Shown piece by piece: positions 27,708 to 37,119 of a stretch of DNA of 64,000 nt. Position numbers and translations under genes: made by a program. Position 1 is the first letter of the stretch. The number at the start of each line of letters is the position of its first letter. The notes under the pieces are model-generated. The model ran no database searches, was not told the DNA's origin, and saw only the letters and a list, made by a program, of their open reading frames with translations. The stretch comes from Lachnospiraceae bacterium (GTDB lineage Bacteria > Bacillota > Clostridia > Lachnospirales > Lachnospiraceae), in the NCBI GenBank assembly GCA_017621815.1, contig JAGASK010000018.1:1-64000 (forward strand). Direction: 5' to 3'.

Positions 27708-28543
27708 TAAAAATATTAGTAGATTCATCTTCCGATTATGAAATAAAAGAGATAAAAGAAAAAGGGTTGGAATTTATTCCCATCAGCATTACCATGGACG
27801 AAAAAAACTATTCCGACGGCGTGGACTTTGAAAAAAATGAATTTTATGAGCTGCTAAAAAACAGCAGTGATTTCCCCAAAACCTCACAGCCCTCTCCTGA
27901 AGCCTTTCTCAAAGTTTTCAGAAATGCCAAAGAAAGCGGGGATTCCGTTATTTGTATTTTACTTTCTTCTGCCTTAAGCGGAACCTGTCAGAGTGCTGTC
28001 CTTGCCAAAAACATTGTGGAATATGATAATATTTATATCATTGATTCCCTGTCAGCTACTTATCCAATTAAAATTATGGCTGATTACGCTCTGATGCTTG
28101 CGGGAAAAGGACTTTCCGCAGAAGAAATCGTTCAGAAAACAGAAGAATTGAAGCCCAGAATAACGCTTCTTGCAGGACTTGACACATTGGAATACCTGGC
28201 AAAAGGCGGACGCCTTTCAAAATCTGCGGCGGCAATCGGGGAGCTTGCCAATATCAAACCGGTAATTACCCTGACTAAAGAAGGTACCGTAGGAGTCCTT
28301 GGCAAGTGCATCGGAAGAAATAAGGCTATCTCCCAGGTAATAAAACATATGCAGGAATTGAAAATAAACCCTGAGTTTCCCATATATCCCATTTACACCT
28401 ACGGTACGGATAACTGTATGCGCTTTGAAGAAAAGCTTACTGAACTGGGTTATCATTTAAACGGCAGACTGCAGGTAGGCGCTACTATCGGCGCCCATAT
28501 CGGCCCTGACGCCTTTGGCATAGTCTTCGCAGCCGCTGAATAA
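27704..28543 (+). CDS. DegV family fatty-acid-binding protein (FakB-like)
   Basis: A 279-residue DegV protein, the family whose members (FakB) hold a fatty acid for phosphorylation by FakA kinase. It starts with ILVDSSSDYE, contains SDGVDFEKNEFYELL, the TSQPSPEAFLKVF fatty-acid contact loop, ILLSSALSGTCQSA, a GGRLSKSAA motif and a C-terminal AHIGPDAFGIVF. No fakA gene is in the window. It ends just before a partial dispersed element and a strong terminator. Confidence 0.93.
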   Translation: MIKILVDSSSDYEIKEIKEKGLEFIPISITMDEKNYSDGVDFEKNEFYELLKNSSDFPKTSQPSPEAFLKVFRNAKESGDSVICILLSSALSGTCQSAVLAKNIVEYDNIYIIDSLSATYPIKIMADYALMLAGKGLSAEEIVQKTEELKPRITLLAGLDTLEYLAKGGRLSKSAAAIGELANIKPVITLTKEGTVGVLGKCIGRNKAISQVIKHMQELKINPEFPIYPIYTYGTDNCMRFEEKLTELGYHLNGRLQVGATIGAHIGPDAFGIVFAAAE

Positions 28544-28550
28544 TGACTTT

Positions 28551-28574
28551 GTATGAATTTTCCATTGTCATGAA
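28551..28574 (-). repeat. Partial copy of the dispersed palindromic element
   Basis: The minus strand reads TTCATGACAATGGAAAATTC then ATAC, the same variant as copy B at 7808-7858. It lies between the DegV stop codon and the terminator at 28578-28608. Confidence 0.55.
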
Positions 28575-28577
28575 AGA

Positions 28578-28608
28578 GACGGGCAGCCATAAAAACTGCC
28601 CGTCTTTT
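28578..28608. terminator. Bidirectional terminator between degV and uxuB
   Basis: Nine-base perfect stem GACGGGCAG (28578-28586) with CTGCCCGTC (28596-28604), then TTTT on the plus strand. It serves the convergent DegV and uxuB genes. Confidence 0.85.
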
Positions 28609-28627
28609 CCTGTTCTTAATCCGCTTT

Positions 28628-30241
28628 TTATTTTACATACTTTTCCAGAGTGCTGCGTACTGCTCCCACTCCTTTTATCATTTCTTCAAAATAACTGCAT
28701 ACAAGCTCTGCAAGTCCTGTCTCATATAAGTTAACACCGAAAATTTTGCTGTTTGACAAAACAGGCTTTAAAAGCTCCTTTACATCCGCCTTTTCTCCCA
28801 GCCTTACTCCGGCTACATAAGGGCATACTTCATTTAAAAGAGGATCCGGACTTAAGGTAAATTCCCTGCCCTCATCATCCACAGCCATAAGATAGCGGAG
28901 CCAGCCGGCAAATACAAGGGGAATCAGCTTCAGTTCCTCCACCCTAAGGCTCTCAGAAGCAGCATATGCCTTAATGGTTTCTCCATAACGGATTGCCAGC
29001 TTCTGTGAAGTATCTGTGGCAATTCTCTGAGGCGTATCAGGCATAAAAGGATTGGGAATACGTACATTTACTACTGTGTCGATAAACTCCCTGGGGTCCA
29101 GAATACCCGGATTAATCACAACCGGAAGCCCTTCCCTGTAACCGATTCCTTCTACCAGTTTCTTTAAGGTCTCATCCTTCATTTCTTTGGAAATCAAATC
29201 ATAGCCAAGAAGACAACCGAACACTGCAAGCGCCGTATGCAGAGGATTTAAGCAGGTGCAAACCTTCATTTTTTCCACCTTATCCACTGTTTCACGCTGT
29301 GTAAACATAATGCCGCCTTTTTCCAGCTCCGGCCTGCCATTAGGGAAAGCATCCTCAATTACAAGATACTCACACTCCTCTGCATTCACAAAAGGAGCCA
29401 CATAAGTGTTTTTGGAAGTCACCACAGGGTCAAGCTCTTCCACGCCGTCCTTCCTTAAAATTTCTTCCACAGAAGCATCAGGACGGGGCGTAATCTTGTC
29501 AATCATTGACCAGGGGAAAGATACCTTGCTCTTATCATTTACATAAGCTGTAAAATCTGCATCCGCAAGGCCATTCTCCACCCATTTTTCAGCAAAGGCA
29601 TTAATTGCCCCATAAAGCTTATCACCATTGTGGGAACAGTTGTCCATGCTGACCATGGCAATGGGCTTTTTGCCTGAAAGGAAACGGGTATATAAAAGTG
29701 AAGCCACCTTTCCGATATAGCTCTCCGGCTTTGCAGGTCCTTTCTTAAAATCCTCTTCCACTGCCGGAAGCACCTCGCCTTTTCCGTTTACAAGGCTGTA
29801 TCCCTTTTCTGTAATAGTAAAAGAAGCCATCTGCAGCGAGTCCTGCTCAAAGATTTCTTTCAACCTGCCGTAATTTTCCTCATTATCCGAATCAAGCACC
29901 AGAGATTCCACCACACTGCCGATAACAGTCTTTTCCACATTGCCGTCCGCCTTTAAGGTTGCCAGAATGGAATAGCTGTCATGGGGAAGATACATTTTTT
30001 CAATGATTTCATAATCATAACCTTCCGCAACCACAAGCCCCCTGTCAAGCTGACCGGCATTTAACATATTCTGTACCACATTCGCCTGGAAAGCCCGGAA
30101 AATATTGCCCGCTCCGAAGTGAATCCAGAAAGGCGCTTCCTTTGTAGCCCTCATAACTGCTGCCCTGTCATACTCAGGAAGCCGGAACCCCGCTTCTTTC
30201 CACTGCTGCCTGTTTTTTAAACCTTCTTCATTTAATTTCAT
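28628..30241 (-). CDS. uxuB: Fructuronate reductase / mannitol dehydrogenase family
   Basis: A 537-residue polyol dehydrogenase that interconverts fructuronate and mannonate with NAD(H). The nucleotide region reads FWIHFGAGNIFRAFQ, with VSMDNCSHNG and the KMKVCTCLNPLHTALAVFGCLLGY motif of the family. ATG 30241 (MKLNEEGLKNRQQW) is preferred; the frame opens 25 codons earlier inside the uxuA end. Location directly after uxuA in the same direction makes the hexuronate role likely rather than mannitol oxidation. Confidence 0.9.
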   Translation of the reverse strand: MKLNEEGLKNRQQWKEAGFRLPEYDRAAVMRATKEAPFWIHFGAGNIFRAFQANVVQNMLNAGQLDRGLVVAEGYDYEIIEKMYLPHDSYSILATLKADGNVEKTVIGSVVESLVLDSDNEENYGRLKEIFEQDSLQMASFTITEKGYSLVNGKGEVLPAVEEDFKKGPAKPESYIGKVASLLYTRFLSGKKPIAMVSMDNCSHNGDKLYGAINAFAEKWVENGLADADFTAYVNDKSKVSFPWSMIDKITPRPDASVEEILRKDGVEELDPVVTSKNTYVAPFVNAEECEYLVIEDAFPNGRPELEKGGIMFTQRETVDKVEKMKVCTCLNPLHTALAVFGCLLGYDLISKEMKDETLKKLVEGIGYREGLPVVINPGILDPREFIDTVVNVRIPNPFMPDTPQRIATDTSQKLAIRYGETIKAYAASESLRVEELKLIPLVFAGWLRYLMAVDDEGREFTLSPDPLLNEVCPYVAGVRLGEKADVKELLKPVLSNSKIFGVNLYETGLAELVCSYFEEMIKGVGAVRSTLEKYVK

Positions 30242-30288
30242 GTTTTTCTTTCCCTCTCTCTGCTTCATTTCCATATAGACTGCACGCT

Positions 30289-31353
30289 TTACGCATTTTT
30301 CTGAATTGCTTCCCACAAGCCGTTTAAATAAGCTGCACCCAGCGCCCTGTCATACAGTCCGTAGCCGGGCATAGCCACTTCATCCCAAATCATACGTCCA
30401 TGGTCGGGGCGAATCGGTCCTGTAAAACCGATATCATAAAGTGCTTTCATGATTTCATACATATCAAAGCTTCCGTCCGAAGATAAATGTGCCGCTTCCT
30501 CAAAATCATCAGGTGAATTAAATTTCAGGTTTCTTACGTGTGCAAAATGAATTCTGCCCTTTAAGGAACGAATCATATCAGGCAAATCATTTTCAAGGTT
30601 AGTTCCGTAAGAACCGGAGCAGAAGGTTACACCGTTATGTGGATTATCCACCATGCTCATCATACGGAGAATATTCTTTTTATTAATAATGATTCTGGGA
30701 AGGCCGAACACACTCCACGCAGGGTCATCGGGATGAATTGCCATATTAATGTCATATTTATCGCAGACCGGCATAATTCTATTAAGGAAATATTTCAGAT
30801 TTTCAAACAGCTTTTCATCATCAATATCCTTGTACATTTCAAATAATTCTTTTACATGTGCCATGCGCTCGGGCTCCCAGCCTGGCATTACGGCTCCGTT
30901 TGAATCGCCTGCTATGGATTCAAACATTTTTTCAGGGTCCAGGGCATCAATGGCTTTCTGGCTGTAGGCAAGCACCGTAGAGCCGTCAGGACGCATCCTT
31001 GCAAGCTCTGTTCTTGTCCAGTCAAATACCGGCATGAAATTATAGCATACAAGGTGAATATCTTCTTTTCCCAGATTTTCAAGGGTTTCTATGTAATTAT
31101 CAATATATTGTTCCCTTTCCGGAACTCCGGTCTTAATGGCATCGTGCACATTCACACTTTCAATTCCTGCCACATGAAGCCCTGCTGCTTCCACTTCATC
31201 TTTCATAGCCCTGATTCTTTCACGACTCCATACTTCTCCGGGCGCCGTATCATACAGCGTAGTGATAACCCCCGTTACACCGGGCACCTGGCGTATCTGC
31301 TTTAACGTAACAGTGTCAAATTCGGAGCCATACCATCTCATTGTCATTTCCAT
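30289..31353 (-). CDS. uxuA: Mannonate dehydratase
   Basis: A 354-residue TIM-barrel enzyme converting D-mannonate to 2-keto-3-deoxygluconate in hexuronate breakdown. Family motifs include MRWYGSEFDTVTLKQIRQVPGV at the start (split here by start choice), CYNFMPVFDWTR, NMAIHPDDPAW, TFCSGSYGT, HFAHVRN and RPDHGRM. The ATG at 31353 has GGAAGG about 10 bases upstream; an internal ATG four codons in is possible. It leads the uxuAB pair and faces a divergent AraC regulator. Confidence 0.95.
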   Translation of the reverse strand: MEMTMRWYGSEFDTVTLKQIRQVPGVTGVITTLYDTAPGEVWSRERIRAMKDEVEAAGLHVAGIESVNVHDAIKTGVPEREQYIDNYIETLENLGKEDIHLVCYNFMPVFDWTRTELARMRPDGSTVLAYSQKAIDALDPEKMFESIAGDSNGAVMPGWEPERMAHVKELFEMYKDIDDEKLFENLKYFLNRIMPVCDKYDINMAIHPDDPAWSVFGLPRIIINKKNILRMMSMVDNPHNGVTFCSGSYGTNLENDLPDMIRSLKGRIHFAHVRNLKFNSPDDFEEAAHLSSDGSFDMYEIMKALYDIGFTGPIRPDHGRMIWDEVAMPGYGLYDRALGAAYLNGLWEAIQKNA

Positions 31354-31454
31354 AAAAAATTACCTTCCCTTCCATATATAGTAGCAATTTCATATTGTAT
31401 TTTTATTATAAAAAACAAACATTTTAAAAGCTATTGACTGATTTGTTGTATACA

Positions 31455-31483
31455 TTGCAAAAGTTGCGATTTTCATATATTAT
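31455..31483 (+). promoter_or_regulatory. Promoter of the AraC regulator
   Basis: TTGCAA (31455-31460), 17 bases, TATTAT (31478-31483). A TATAAT lies on the other strand near 31408 and may serve uxuA, but its -35 is poor, as expected for an activator-dependent promoter. Confidence 0.6.
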
Positions 31484-31515
31484 TATCATAAAGGATCAAA
31501 AAGGATGGAATAATT

Positions 31516-32394
31516 ATGAGAAAAACTCTTCAGACACAGTTCAGCACCAGACAATACATGCTTTCAAAGGATTTTGAGCTTTATTATTATAACGATTCCA
31601 CAAAGCCCAAAATGACGCTCCATACCCATGACTATTATGAATTTTACTTCTTCCTGGAGGGAGATGTGAGCATTCAGATCGGACAGGAAACTTTTCCGCT
31701 GACAGTTGGAGATATTATCGTTATTCCTCCCCGTCTTTCCCATATGGCAGTTATACACAGCATGAACCTTCCCTACCGCCGTTTCGTATTCTGGATTAGT
31801 CAAGAATTTGGCAGCTATCTTTTAAACCAGTCGCCGGACTACGGCTATCTCATGCAGCTTGTGCAGACCAGAAAAAATTATATTTTTCATAATGATAAAA
31901 TTACTTTTAATTCCATCCAGTCAAAAATCATCCGCCTTCTTCAGGAAATGCAGGAAAACCGCTTCTGCCGCGAACCTCAGATTACTCTTTATGTCAGCGA
32001 TTTGATTCTTCACATGAACCGCCTGGTATATGAAAAAAAACATCCGGAAAGAGCTGCAGAAACGGAAACTTTATATCAGAATATCTGCAGCTTTATCGAA
32101 GGGCATATTGATGAGGATTTATCTTTGGATCGCCTTGCCCGGGAGTTTTTTGTAAGCAAATATCACATTGCGCATATTTTTAAGGACAATCTGGGATTGT
32201 CCATTCATCAGTATATTACCAAAAAAAGACTTGCCCTGTGCAGGCAAGCCATTCTCAGCGATATGAGTATTACCGAGGTTTATCAATCCTTTGGCTTCGG
32301 AGATTATTCCAGTTTCTTCCGTGCCTTCAAAAAGGAATACGGGATTTCTCCAAAGGATTTTAAGGATAACTGCACCCCGGCTATACTCCCTTAG
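31516..32394 (+). CDS. AraC family transcriptional regulator
   Basis: A 292-residue regulator. The N-terminal cupin (HTHDYYEFYFFLEGDVSIQIG, GDIIVIPPRLSH) binds a sugar ligand; the C-terminal double HTH is LSLDRLAREFFVSKYHIAHIF and ITEVYQSFGFGDYSSFFRAFKKEYGISP. It is divergent from uxuAB over a 162-base gap and likely controls it in response to a hexuronate. Its 3' end overlaps the convergent HD-GYP gene by 14 bases. Confidence 0.92.
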   Translation: MRKTLQTQFSTRQYMLSKDFELYYYNDSTKPKMTLHTHDYYEFYFFLEGDVSIQIGQETFPLTVGDIIVIPPRLSHMAVIHSMNLPYRRFVFWISQEFGSYLLNQSPDYGYLMQLVQTRKNYIFHNDKITFNSIQSKIIRLLQEMQENRFCREPQITLYVSDLILHMNRLVYEKKHPERAAETETLYQNICSFIEGHIDEDLSLDRLAREFFVSKYHIAHIFKDNLGLSIHQYITKKRLALCRQAILSDMSITEVYQSFGFGDYSSFFRAFKKEYGISPKDFKDNCTPAILP

Positions 32395-33478
32395 TATCAA
32401 ATGAAAAAAAATTCTGTTGTATCAGTACTTCTTCCTTATTCAACAGGCATTCTTTTATTTTATTTCCGATATTAACAAATTCCGTAACCAGTTCGGGATC
32501 AAAATCGGTACCGCTTTTGGATACAATAATTGCCATGGATTTTTCGTGTGAAAAAGGCTTTTTATAGGGACGTTCAGAGGTGAGGGCGTCATAAACATCC
32601 ACTATGCTCATAATGCGTGCCACAAGAGGTATATCGGTTCCTTCCAAACCCTCCGGATATCCTTTCCCATTCCATTTTTCATGATGATATCTGGCAATCC
32701 GCTCTGCAACCTCCCCGAATTCTTTGTCGGGAATCCTTTTCTTAATAAACCGGAAAATATCTCCGCCTATCACAGAATGCAGCTTCATCTTTTCAAATTC
32801 CTCTTCGCTCAGGGAACCGGCCTTGCGAAGCACCGCATCCTCAATGGCTATTTTCCCCACATCATGCAAAGGCGCACTCCGGCACGCTTTTTTTACAATC
32901 TGGGGTGTCAGCTGCTCTTTATATTTGTCCAGCATCTGCAGATGGCTGATAAAAGCTGAGAAATAAATGGCCGTATTTTTCAGATGTCCCCCTGTGACAC
33001 CGTCCCTTGATTCCACCAGCCCCGCAAAGCTGGTTGTAATCAGATCATACATGCTTTCAATCTCTTCTACCTTTTCCGTCACCTTTTCTTCCAGACTCCG
33101 CTCATATTCCGCCAGCGCAATCTGGGTTTCTATTCTCTTCTTCATAACAATGGGAACAAAGGGCTTCGTGATATAATCCACAATACCGCCGTTAAAACCT
33201 TCTACCTCTGTTTCCGGTCTTGTATCTGCGGTAAGGAAAATAACGGGAATATTTTTAAATTTTGAACTTTTTTTCAAAAGCCTTAACATTTCATAGCCGT
33301 CTATTTCAGGCATTACGATATCCAGCAAAATCAAATCGGGCATTATCTTTTTCAGAATATCAAAAGCCGCTTTTGCTGACAGCGCTTCATATAATTCATA
33401 AGTATCTTCCAAAACCGCTCTTGCTGCCTCATGATTCAGTTGCACATCATCAATCATCAGAATTATTTTTTTATTCAT
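32381..33478 (-). CDS. HD-GYP response regulator
   Basis: A 365-residue protein with an N-terminal receiver (LMIDDVQ, LILLDIVMPEIDGYEML, VIFLTAD, YITKPF) and a C-terminal HD-GYP domain of the cyclic-di-GMP phosphodiesterase type. The metal motif is HDVGKIAIEDAVLRK and the name motif is present in full as HHEKWNGKGYPEGL. ATG 33478 (MNKKIILMIDD) with GAAGGGAA is preferred; the frame extends 38 codons upstream without support. The partner kinase is not adjacent. Confidence 0.92.
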   Translation of the reverse strand: MNKKIILMIDDVQLNHEAARAVLEDTYELYEALSAKAAFDILKKIMPDLILLDIVMPEIDGYEMLRLLKKSSKFKNIPVIFLTADTRPETEVEGFNGGIVDYITKPFVPIVMKKRIETQIALAEYERSLEEKVTEKVEEIESMYDLITTSFAGLVESRDGVTGGHLKNTAIYFSAFISHLQMLDKYKEQLTPQIVKKACRSAPLHDVGKIAIEDAVLRKAGSLSEEEFEKMKLHSVIGGDIFRFIKKRIPDKEFGEVAERIARYHHEKWNGKGYPEGLEGTDIPLVARIMSIVDVYDALTSERPYKKPFSHEKSMAIIVSKSGTDFDPELVTEFVNIGNKIKECLLNKEEVLIQQNFFSFDTKGV

Positions 33479-33612
33479 AAAATTCCCTTCAAACCCGTGT
33501 ATGTCTATCATAACCCGTTTTTTTATTATACTTCTTATAGTTAATATCATATCAAATATGGCTTCTTCCCGCAATGACAAACTGTACCCCAATTCCTTAA
33601 AAAAAGAAATTT

Positions 33613-33641
33613 TTGAAAAATACAGGGATATATGTTAACAT
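33613..33641 (+). promoter_or_regulatory. Promoter of the ACT-domain gene
   Basis: TTGAAA (33613-33618), 17 bases, TAACAT (33636-33641), 41 bases before the start codon. Confidence 0.5.
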
Positions 33642-33682
33642 GAAAAAAGAATGCTTTATTAAAATACAAGAGGTGACAAACT

Positions 33683-34087
33683 ATGTTAAAACAAGTCTCA
33701 ATCTTTGCGGAAAATCAAAAAGGGGCTTTTCAGGCAATCACCGGAATCCTTCAGGAAGAAGGCATTAACATATTGGGCTCCGTAACCAATGACAGCGCTG
33801 AATACGGCATTGTCAGGATGATAGTTTCCGATACGGAAAAGACCTTAAAAGCTCTCACTGCCAGGGGTTATCTTTGCCGCTCTAACGATATTCTCGGCGT
33901 TGAAATGGAAGATAAAATCGGAAGTCTTAATAATCTGCTTATCAGTTTATCGGAAGGAAACATCAGTGTGGATTATATTTATCTGTGCTTCAACAGAGAA
34001 ACCGGCAAGCCGGTTTTGATTCTGCATACGGACGAAATCTTTGAAGTGGAAGAATATTTGAAAGCAAAAGGGTTCTCTGTTCAATAG
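33683..34087 (+). CDS. ACT domain protein (tandem)
   Basis: A 134-residue protein made of two ACT-like repeats: VSIFAENQKGAFQAITGIL at the start and EMEDKIGSLNNLLISLSEG from about residue 72. ACT domains bind amino acids. The double-ACT layout occurs in many Clostridia as a stand-alone regulatory protein; its ligand is unknown. Ribosome site GAGGTG is nine bases before the ATG. The stop codon sits inside a hairpin. Confidence 0.85.
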   Translation: MLKQVSIFAENQKGAFQAITGILQEEGINILGSVTNDSAEYGIVRMIVSDTEKTLKALTARGYLCRSNDILGVEMEDKIGSLNNLLISLSEGNISVDYIYLCFNRETGKPVLILHTDEIFEVEEYLKAKGFSVQ

Positions 34088-34096
34088 AGAACCCTT
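34070..34096 (+). terminator. Hairpin over the stop codon of the ACT gene
   Basis: GGGTTCTCT (34070-34078) pairs with AGAGAACCC (34086-34094). The following T run is short (TT then CCC), so it is a weak terminator. Confidence 0.55.
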
Positions 34097-34146
34097 CCCA
34101 TTACTCATGACAACAGAAAATGCGCTGTGCGGATTTTATCCGGTAT

Positions 34147-35622
34147 TTACTTCTTTTTCATATTTGAAAGTTCCAACATGGAAGCCGAAAGTTCATGCAC
34201 ATGGCGGGTATCATCAATTACCTGATTCATGTTTTCCTTATATACTCCCATTGCTTCAGAAATTGCCTCTACAGATGCCTGATTCTCTTCGGAATGTGCA
34301 CTCATATCCGTTACTTTGTCTTTTAGTTCTTCGAAAATAGATTCCACCCTGCTTACATTACCGTTTTGCTCCTCGATATTGCTGTATAAGGAATCAAACT
34401 GATGAGTCAAGTGATCAAAACCACTCTGAAGCTCCTCCAAAGCTCCCAAAGAAACATTGATGGCTTCCGTGCTTTCTCCCAGCTGCAAGGTAGTTTTCTG
34501 TATTTGATTCTGCATAGAATTTACCACATCCACCACCTGCACTGAGCATTTATTGCTATCTACTGCCAACTCCTGCACTTTAGATGCTACTACTGCAAAC
34601 CCGGCGCCTGCCTGTCCTGCTCTGGCCGCCTCTATAGAAGCATTTAATGCCAACATGGTAGTGCTGGCAGAAATACTGTTCAGTTTCTCTGTAACTTTAT
34701 AAATCTCCTGCATTTGATTCTCCAATAAGCAGAATACTTCATTTGTTTCATGCATAGTCCGTTTTACAGCTTCCATCTGCCTGTTCATCTCTTCCATATT
34801 TTTGCAATTGGCAGCCAAAGCTGTTTCACAGGTTCTGACATCGTCATTTAAAGCGTCTATCTGGCGCTCTGTCACCTGTATCCTGTCCTGTACATTTTCA
34901 CAAACAAACTCTACTTCTCTTGCCCCTTGGGAAATGCTGTCCGAGCTCTGCTTTAAATCATTTGTATTTCCATTCAGACGGGCATCAGCTTCCTGCAGAT
35001 TCTCAATCCTTTTCGCTGAATTTTCAAAATTATGCTGCAGTTCTCCGCCAATAGTCAATAATGATTTCAGAAGTCCTTCTGCTTCTTCGGCTCTTGCCTG
35101 GCTCATCAGAATAAACGCACGCCCTCTTTGTATTGCCAGATAAAACATAGCGCTTGCCAGTATAAACATTCCCAGACACAGGAAAAATTGTCCGGAACTT
35201 TCCGTTTTTTCCGGATGAATCACATATTGCACAATCAGCAAAAGTGCTGCCAGTATTCCCTGAATTCTTGTATATTTCGGTCTTAAATACATTCCGGTCA
35301 GGCCAATTACTGCCAGATACAGAGGGAAATCATCACTATAATATTCTCCGCTGTTAAGTGAAATAATAAACACGAGGAATACAAGACCTACAGAAACTAC
35401 AAACTGCTGCTTCTCTTCTTTGGCATGTCTGCTTTTCATAATAAGCAATATCGCTGTAAATACTGCCAGACTGGCACCGATAACGCCCGCTCCCACAAGA
35501 CTCTTTCCTAAAATGTTTTTAATAAGAAATAATGCTGCTACAATATATGTTACATATAACATCGTTTTGAAAATTCTATCTTTCGACACAGGTTCTTTGA
35601 CTGCCTTTTGTTTTTCCCTCAT
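34147..35622 (-). CDS. Methyl-accepting chemotaxis protein with multi-span membrane domain
   Basis: A 491-residue receptor. About six hydrophobic segments fill residues 25-175 (FILLIMKSRH region, VGLVFLVFIISL, LAVIGLTGMYL, FLCLGMFILASAMFYLA). There is no periplasmic sensor and no HAMP domain. The signalling domain in the C-terminal half has the hairpin tip region with STTMLALNASIEAARAGQAG, AGFAVVASKVQELA and coiled-coil flanks. It may sense membrane state or an intracellular signal. Monocistronic. Confidence 0.9.
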   Translation of the reverse strand: MREKQKAVKEPVSKDRIFKTMLYVTYIVAALFLIKNILGKSLVGAGVIGASLAVFTAILLIMKSRHAKEEKQQFVVSVGLVFLVFIISLNSGEYYSDDFPLYLAVIGLTGMYLRPKYTRIQGILAALLLIVQYVIHPEKTESSGQFFLCLGMFILASAMFYLAIQRGRAFILMSQARAEEAEGLLKSLLTIGGELQHNFENSAKRIENLQEADARLNGNTNDLKQSSDSISQGAREVEFVCENVQDRIQVTERQIDALNDDVRTCETALAANCKNMEEMNRQMEAVKRTMHETNEVFCLLENQMQEIYKVTEKLNSISASTTMLALNASIEAARAGQAGAGFAVVASKVQELAVDSNKCSVQVVDVVNSMQNQIQKTTLQLGESTEAINVSLGALEELQSGFDHLTHQFDSLYSNIEEQNGNVSRVESIFEELKDKVTDMSAHSEENQASVEAISEAMGVYKENMNQVIDDTRHVHELSASMLELSNMKKK

Positions 35623-35832
35623 AAGCGTTTCCTCTCTTTTCGCGTTTTCTGATATTCTGTCGTATTAACAATAGACATCTATGTATTCATCATAACCAGT
35701 ATGCCGTTATGCGGCAAGTATTTTTTTCCTGTTTTCAGGAAAAAGAGTTGTTTTGTTCCCAATAGGAAAAATAGAAGAAAGATATATCTCCGGCACGGTC
35801 AGTCAGATTCTCCTTAAAATATTCTCCTAACT

Positions 35833-36214
35833 GTGACACCTCCTGTTGGCACAATTCTTAAAATGTGTGCTGCCTATGGATGTTCCCTAGGAGGCAGTTT
35901 TGTCGCACTGCTTATTGCCAGACAAAATATCATTATGGAGCATGGGATTATCGGCAGTTCTGATTTTGATCAGTCCGGAATCATATCAGCCAGACTGAAA
36001 GCCGCATTAATGGGGAAGGTACTGTATCCATATATTCATACGGGCAAATACAGCATTTCCTTTATGCAAAAAAACGGGGGAAAAATATCTTACCCGATAT
36101 AAACAGCATTTTCAAAATCCGGTCATCCATGAACACAATATGAGACATGAAGAACTTTTAGGTGTATACCCGGAACAATGGGCAAAGCTGGTAAAGGAAA
36201 TATGCCTGTCCTAA
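35833..36214 (+). pseudogene. Truncated, frameshifted alpha/beta hydrolase
   Basis: The first frame (35833-36102) contains the nucleophile elbow GCSLGGSFVALLIA and HGIIGSSDFDQSG of an alpha/beta hydrolase, but lacks the N-terminal third. After the homopolymer stretch near 36065-36085 the protein continues in another frame (KYLTRYKQHFQNPV, then HEELLGVYPEQWAKLVKEIC) up to TAA at 36212-36214, which looks like the true C-terminus including the catalytic histidine. One frameshift and a missing N-terminus make it a pseudogene. Confidence 0.65.
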
Positions 36215-36250
36215 GCCCTTCAAAACAAAAACCTTATTTGATAAGCGCAG

Positions 36251-36282
36251 AAAGAGGGTGCCTTCCCGGGGACACCCTCTTT
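36251..36282. terminator. Bidirectional terminator
   Basis: AGAGGGTG (36253-36260) pairs with CACCCTCT (36273-36280), flanked by A's and T's on both sides. It separates the broken hydrolase from the convergent membrane protein gene. Confidence 0.8.
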
Positions 36283-36327
36283 CGCCGTTTCCGGCAATAA
36301 AATATCTACAAAACATACTTCCGTTGT

Positions 36328-37119
36328 CTATTTCGTAAAAATATTCAATAAATAATAAATATGTCTCATAAACTGAACGCCCACAAATCCATAGACTGCC
36401 CATCTTATGAAATTCAATGTTTTTTCCGTTTTTCTTTTTTTTCCGGCAGCTTCATAGCGATATATTTCATGTTCATATTCCTGCATCAGGCACCGTATCA
36501 AATATTCTCTGTTTTTTCTTTTTCCGGAAATTATATGTATCTTTTCAGCCAGGCACAAATCATATAACTCTTTCGTTGAATAATCCTCATATTTCAATTT
36601 TGAGGGCGGAATTCTGTCTCTTTGCTGCTTTTCCTTTTTCTTTAACTCCTGTTCACTCGTTTCCGTAAAAATAAAGCATAGAGCGGGAGCAAAAATCAGC
36701 ACCTGCATAAACAATCCGAGAATTCCCTGCCACAACTGATAATTCCGGCAATCTCCAACCCTTGTTCCTTTTCTTTCATATCTGAAATAAGGGTAGCTGT
36801 CTCCTTCTCCAAACAAAAAGCAGTCCTTATCAGACACTTGTACCGGTATTCCGTCAATAACAAAATAATTCTTCTGATATTGGGCTGACCTGTGTCTTAA
36901 TGGTATTTTTATGTCTATAACATCCTTTTTTACTTCCTCTATAATTCCGGATGTCTGCTGTTTTTCAAAAAAGACCGGATATGCAAGAGATTTTGCAATA
37001 AAAGGAGTGAATGCACCTGCTGTAAGCATCAGCAAAATACTTCCCAGATAACATACCGTATAAATTTTTTCATGACTGCTGCACAAGCTTCTGATGTGCT
37101 CCTGTATTTTTCTTTTCAT
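36328..37119 (-). CDS. Hypothetical membrane protein with SAP-like motif
   Basis: A 263-residue protein with hydrophobic segments near residues 22-45, 130-150 and 238-258. Between the second and third is a cytoplasmic stretch YSTKELYDLCLAEKIHIIS followed by GKRKNREYLIRCL, which resembles the helix-extended loop-helix pattern of SAP/HeH DNA-binding domains. No named family is recognised. ATG with GGGAGTG upstream. It stands alone between a terminator and the ABC operon. Confidence 0.65.
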   Translation of the reverse strand: MKRKIQEHIRSLCSSHEKIYTVCYLGSILLMLTAGAFTPFIAKSLAYPVFFEKQQTSGIIEEVKKDVIDIKIPLRHRSAQYQKNYFVIDGIPVQVSDKDCFLFGEGDSYPYFRYERKGTRVGDCRNYQLWQGILGLFMQVLIFAPALCFIFTETSEQELKKKEKQQRDRIPPSKLKYEDYSTKELYDLCLAEKIHIISGKRKNREYLIRCLMQEYEHEIYRYEAAGKKRKTEKTLNFIRWAVYGFVGVQFMRHIYYLLNIFTK

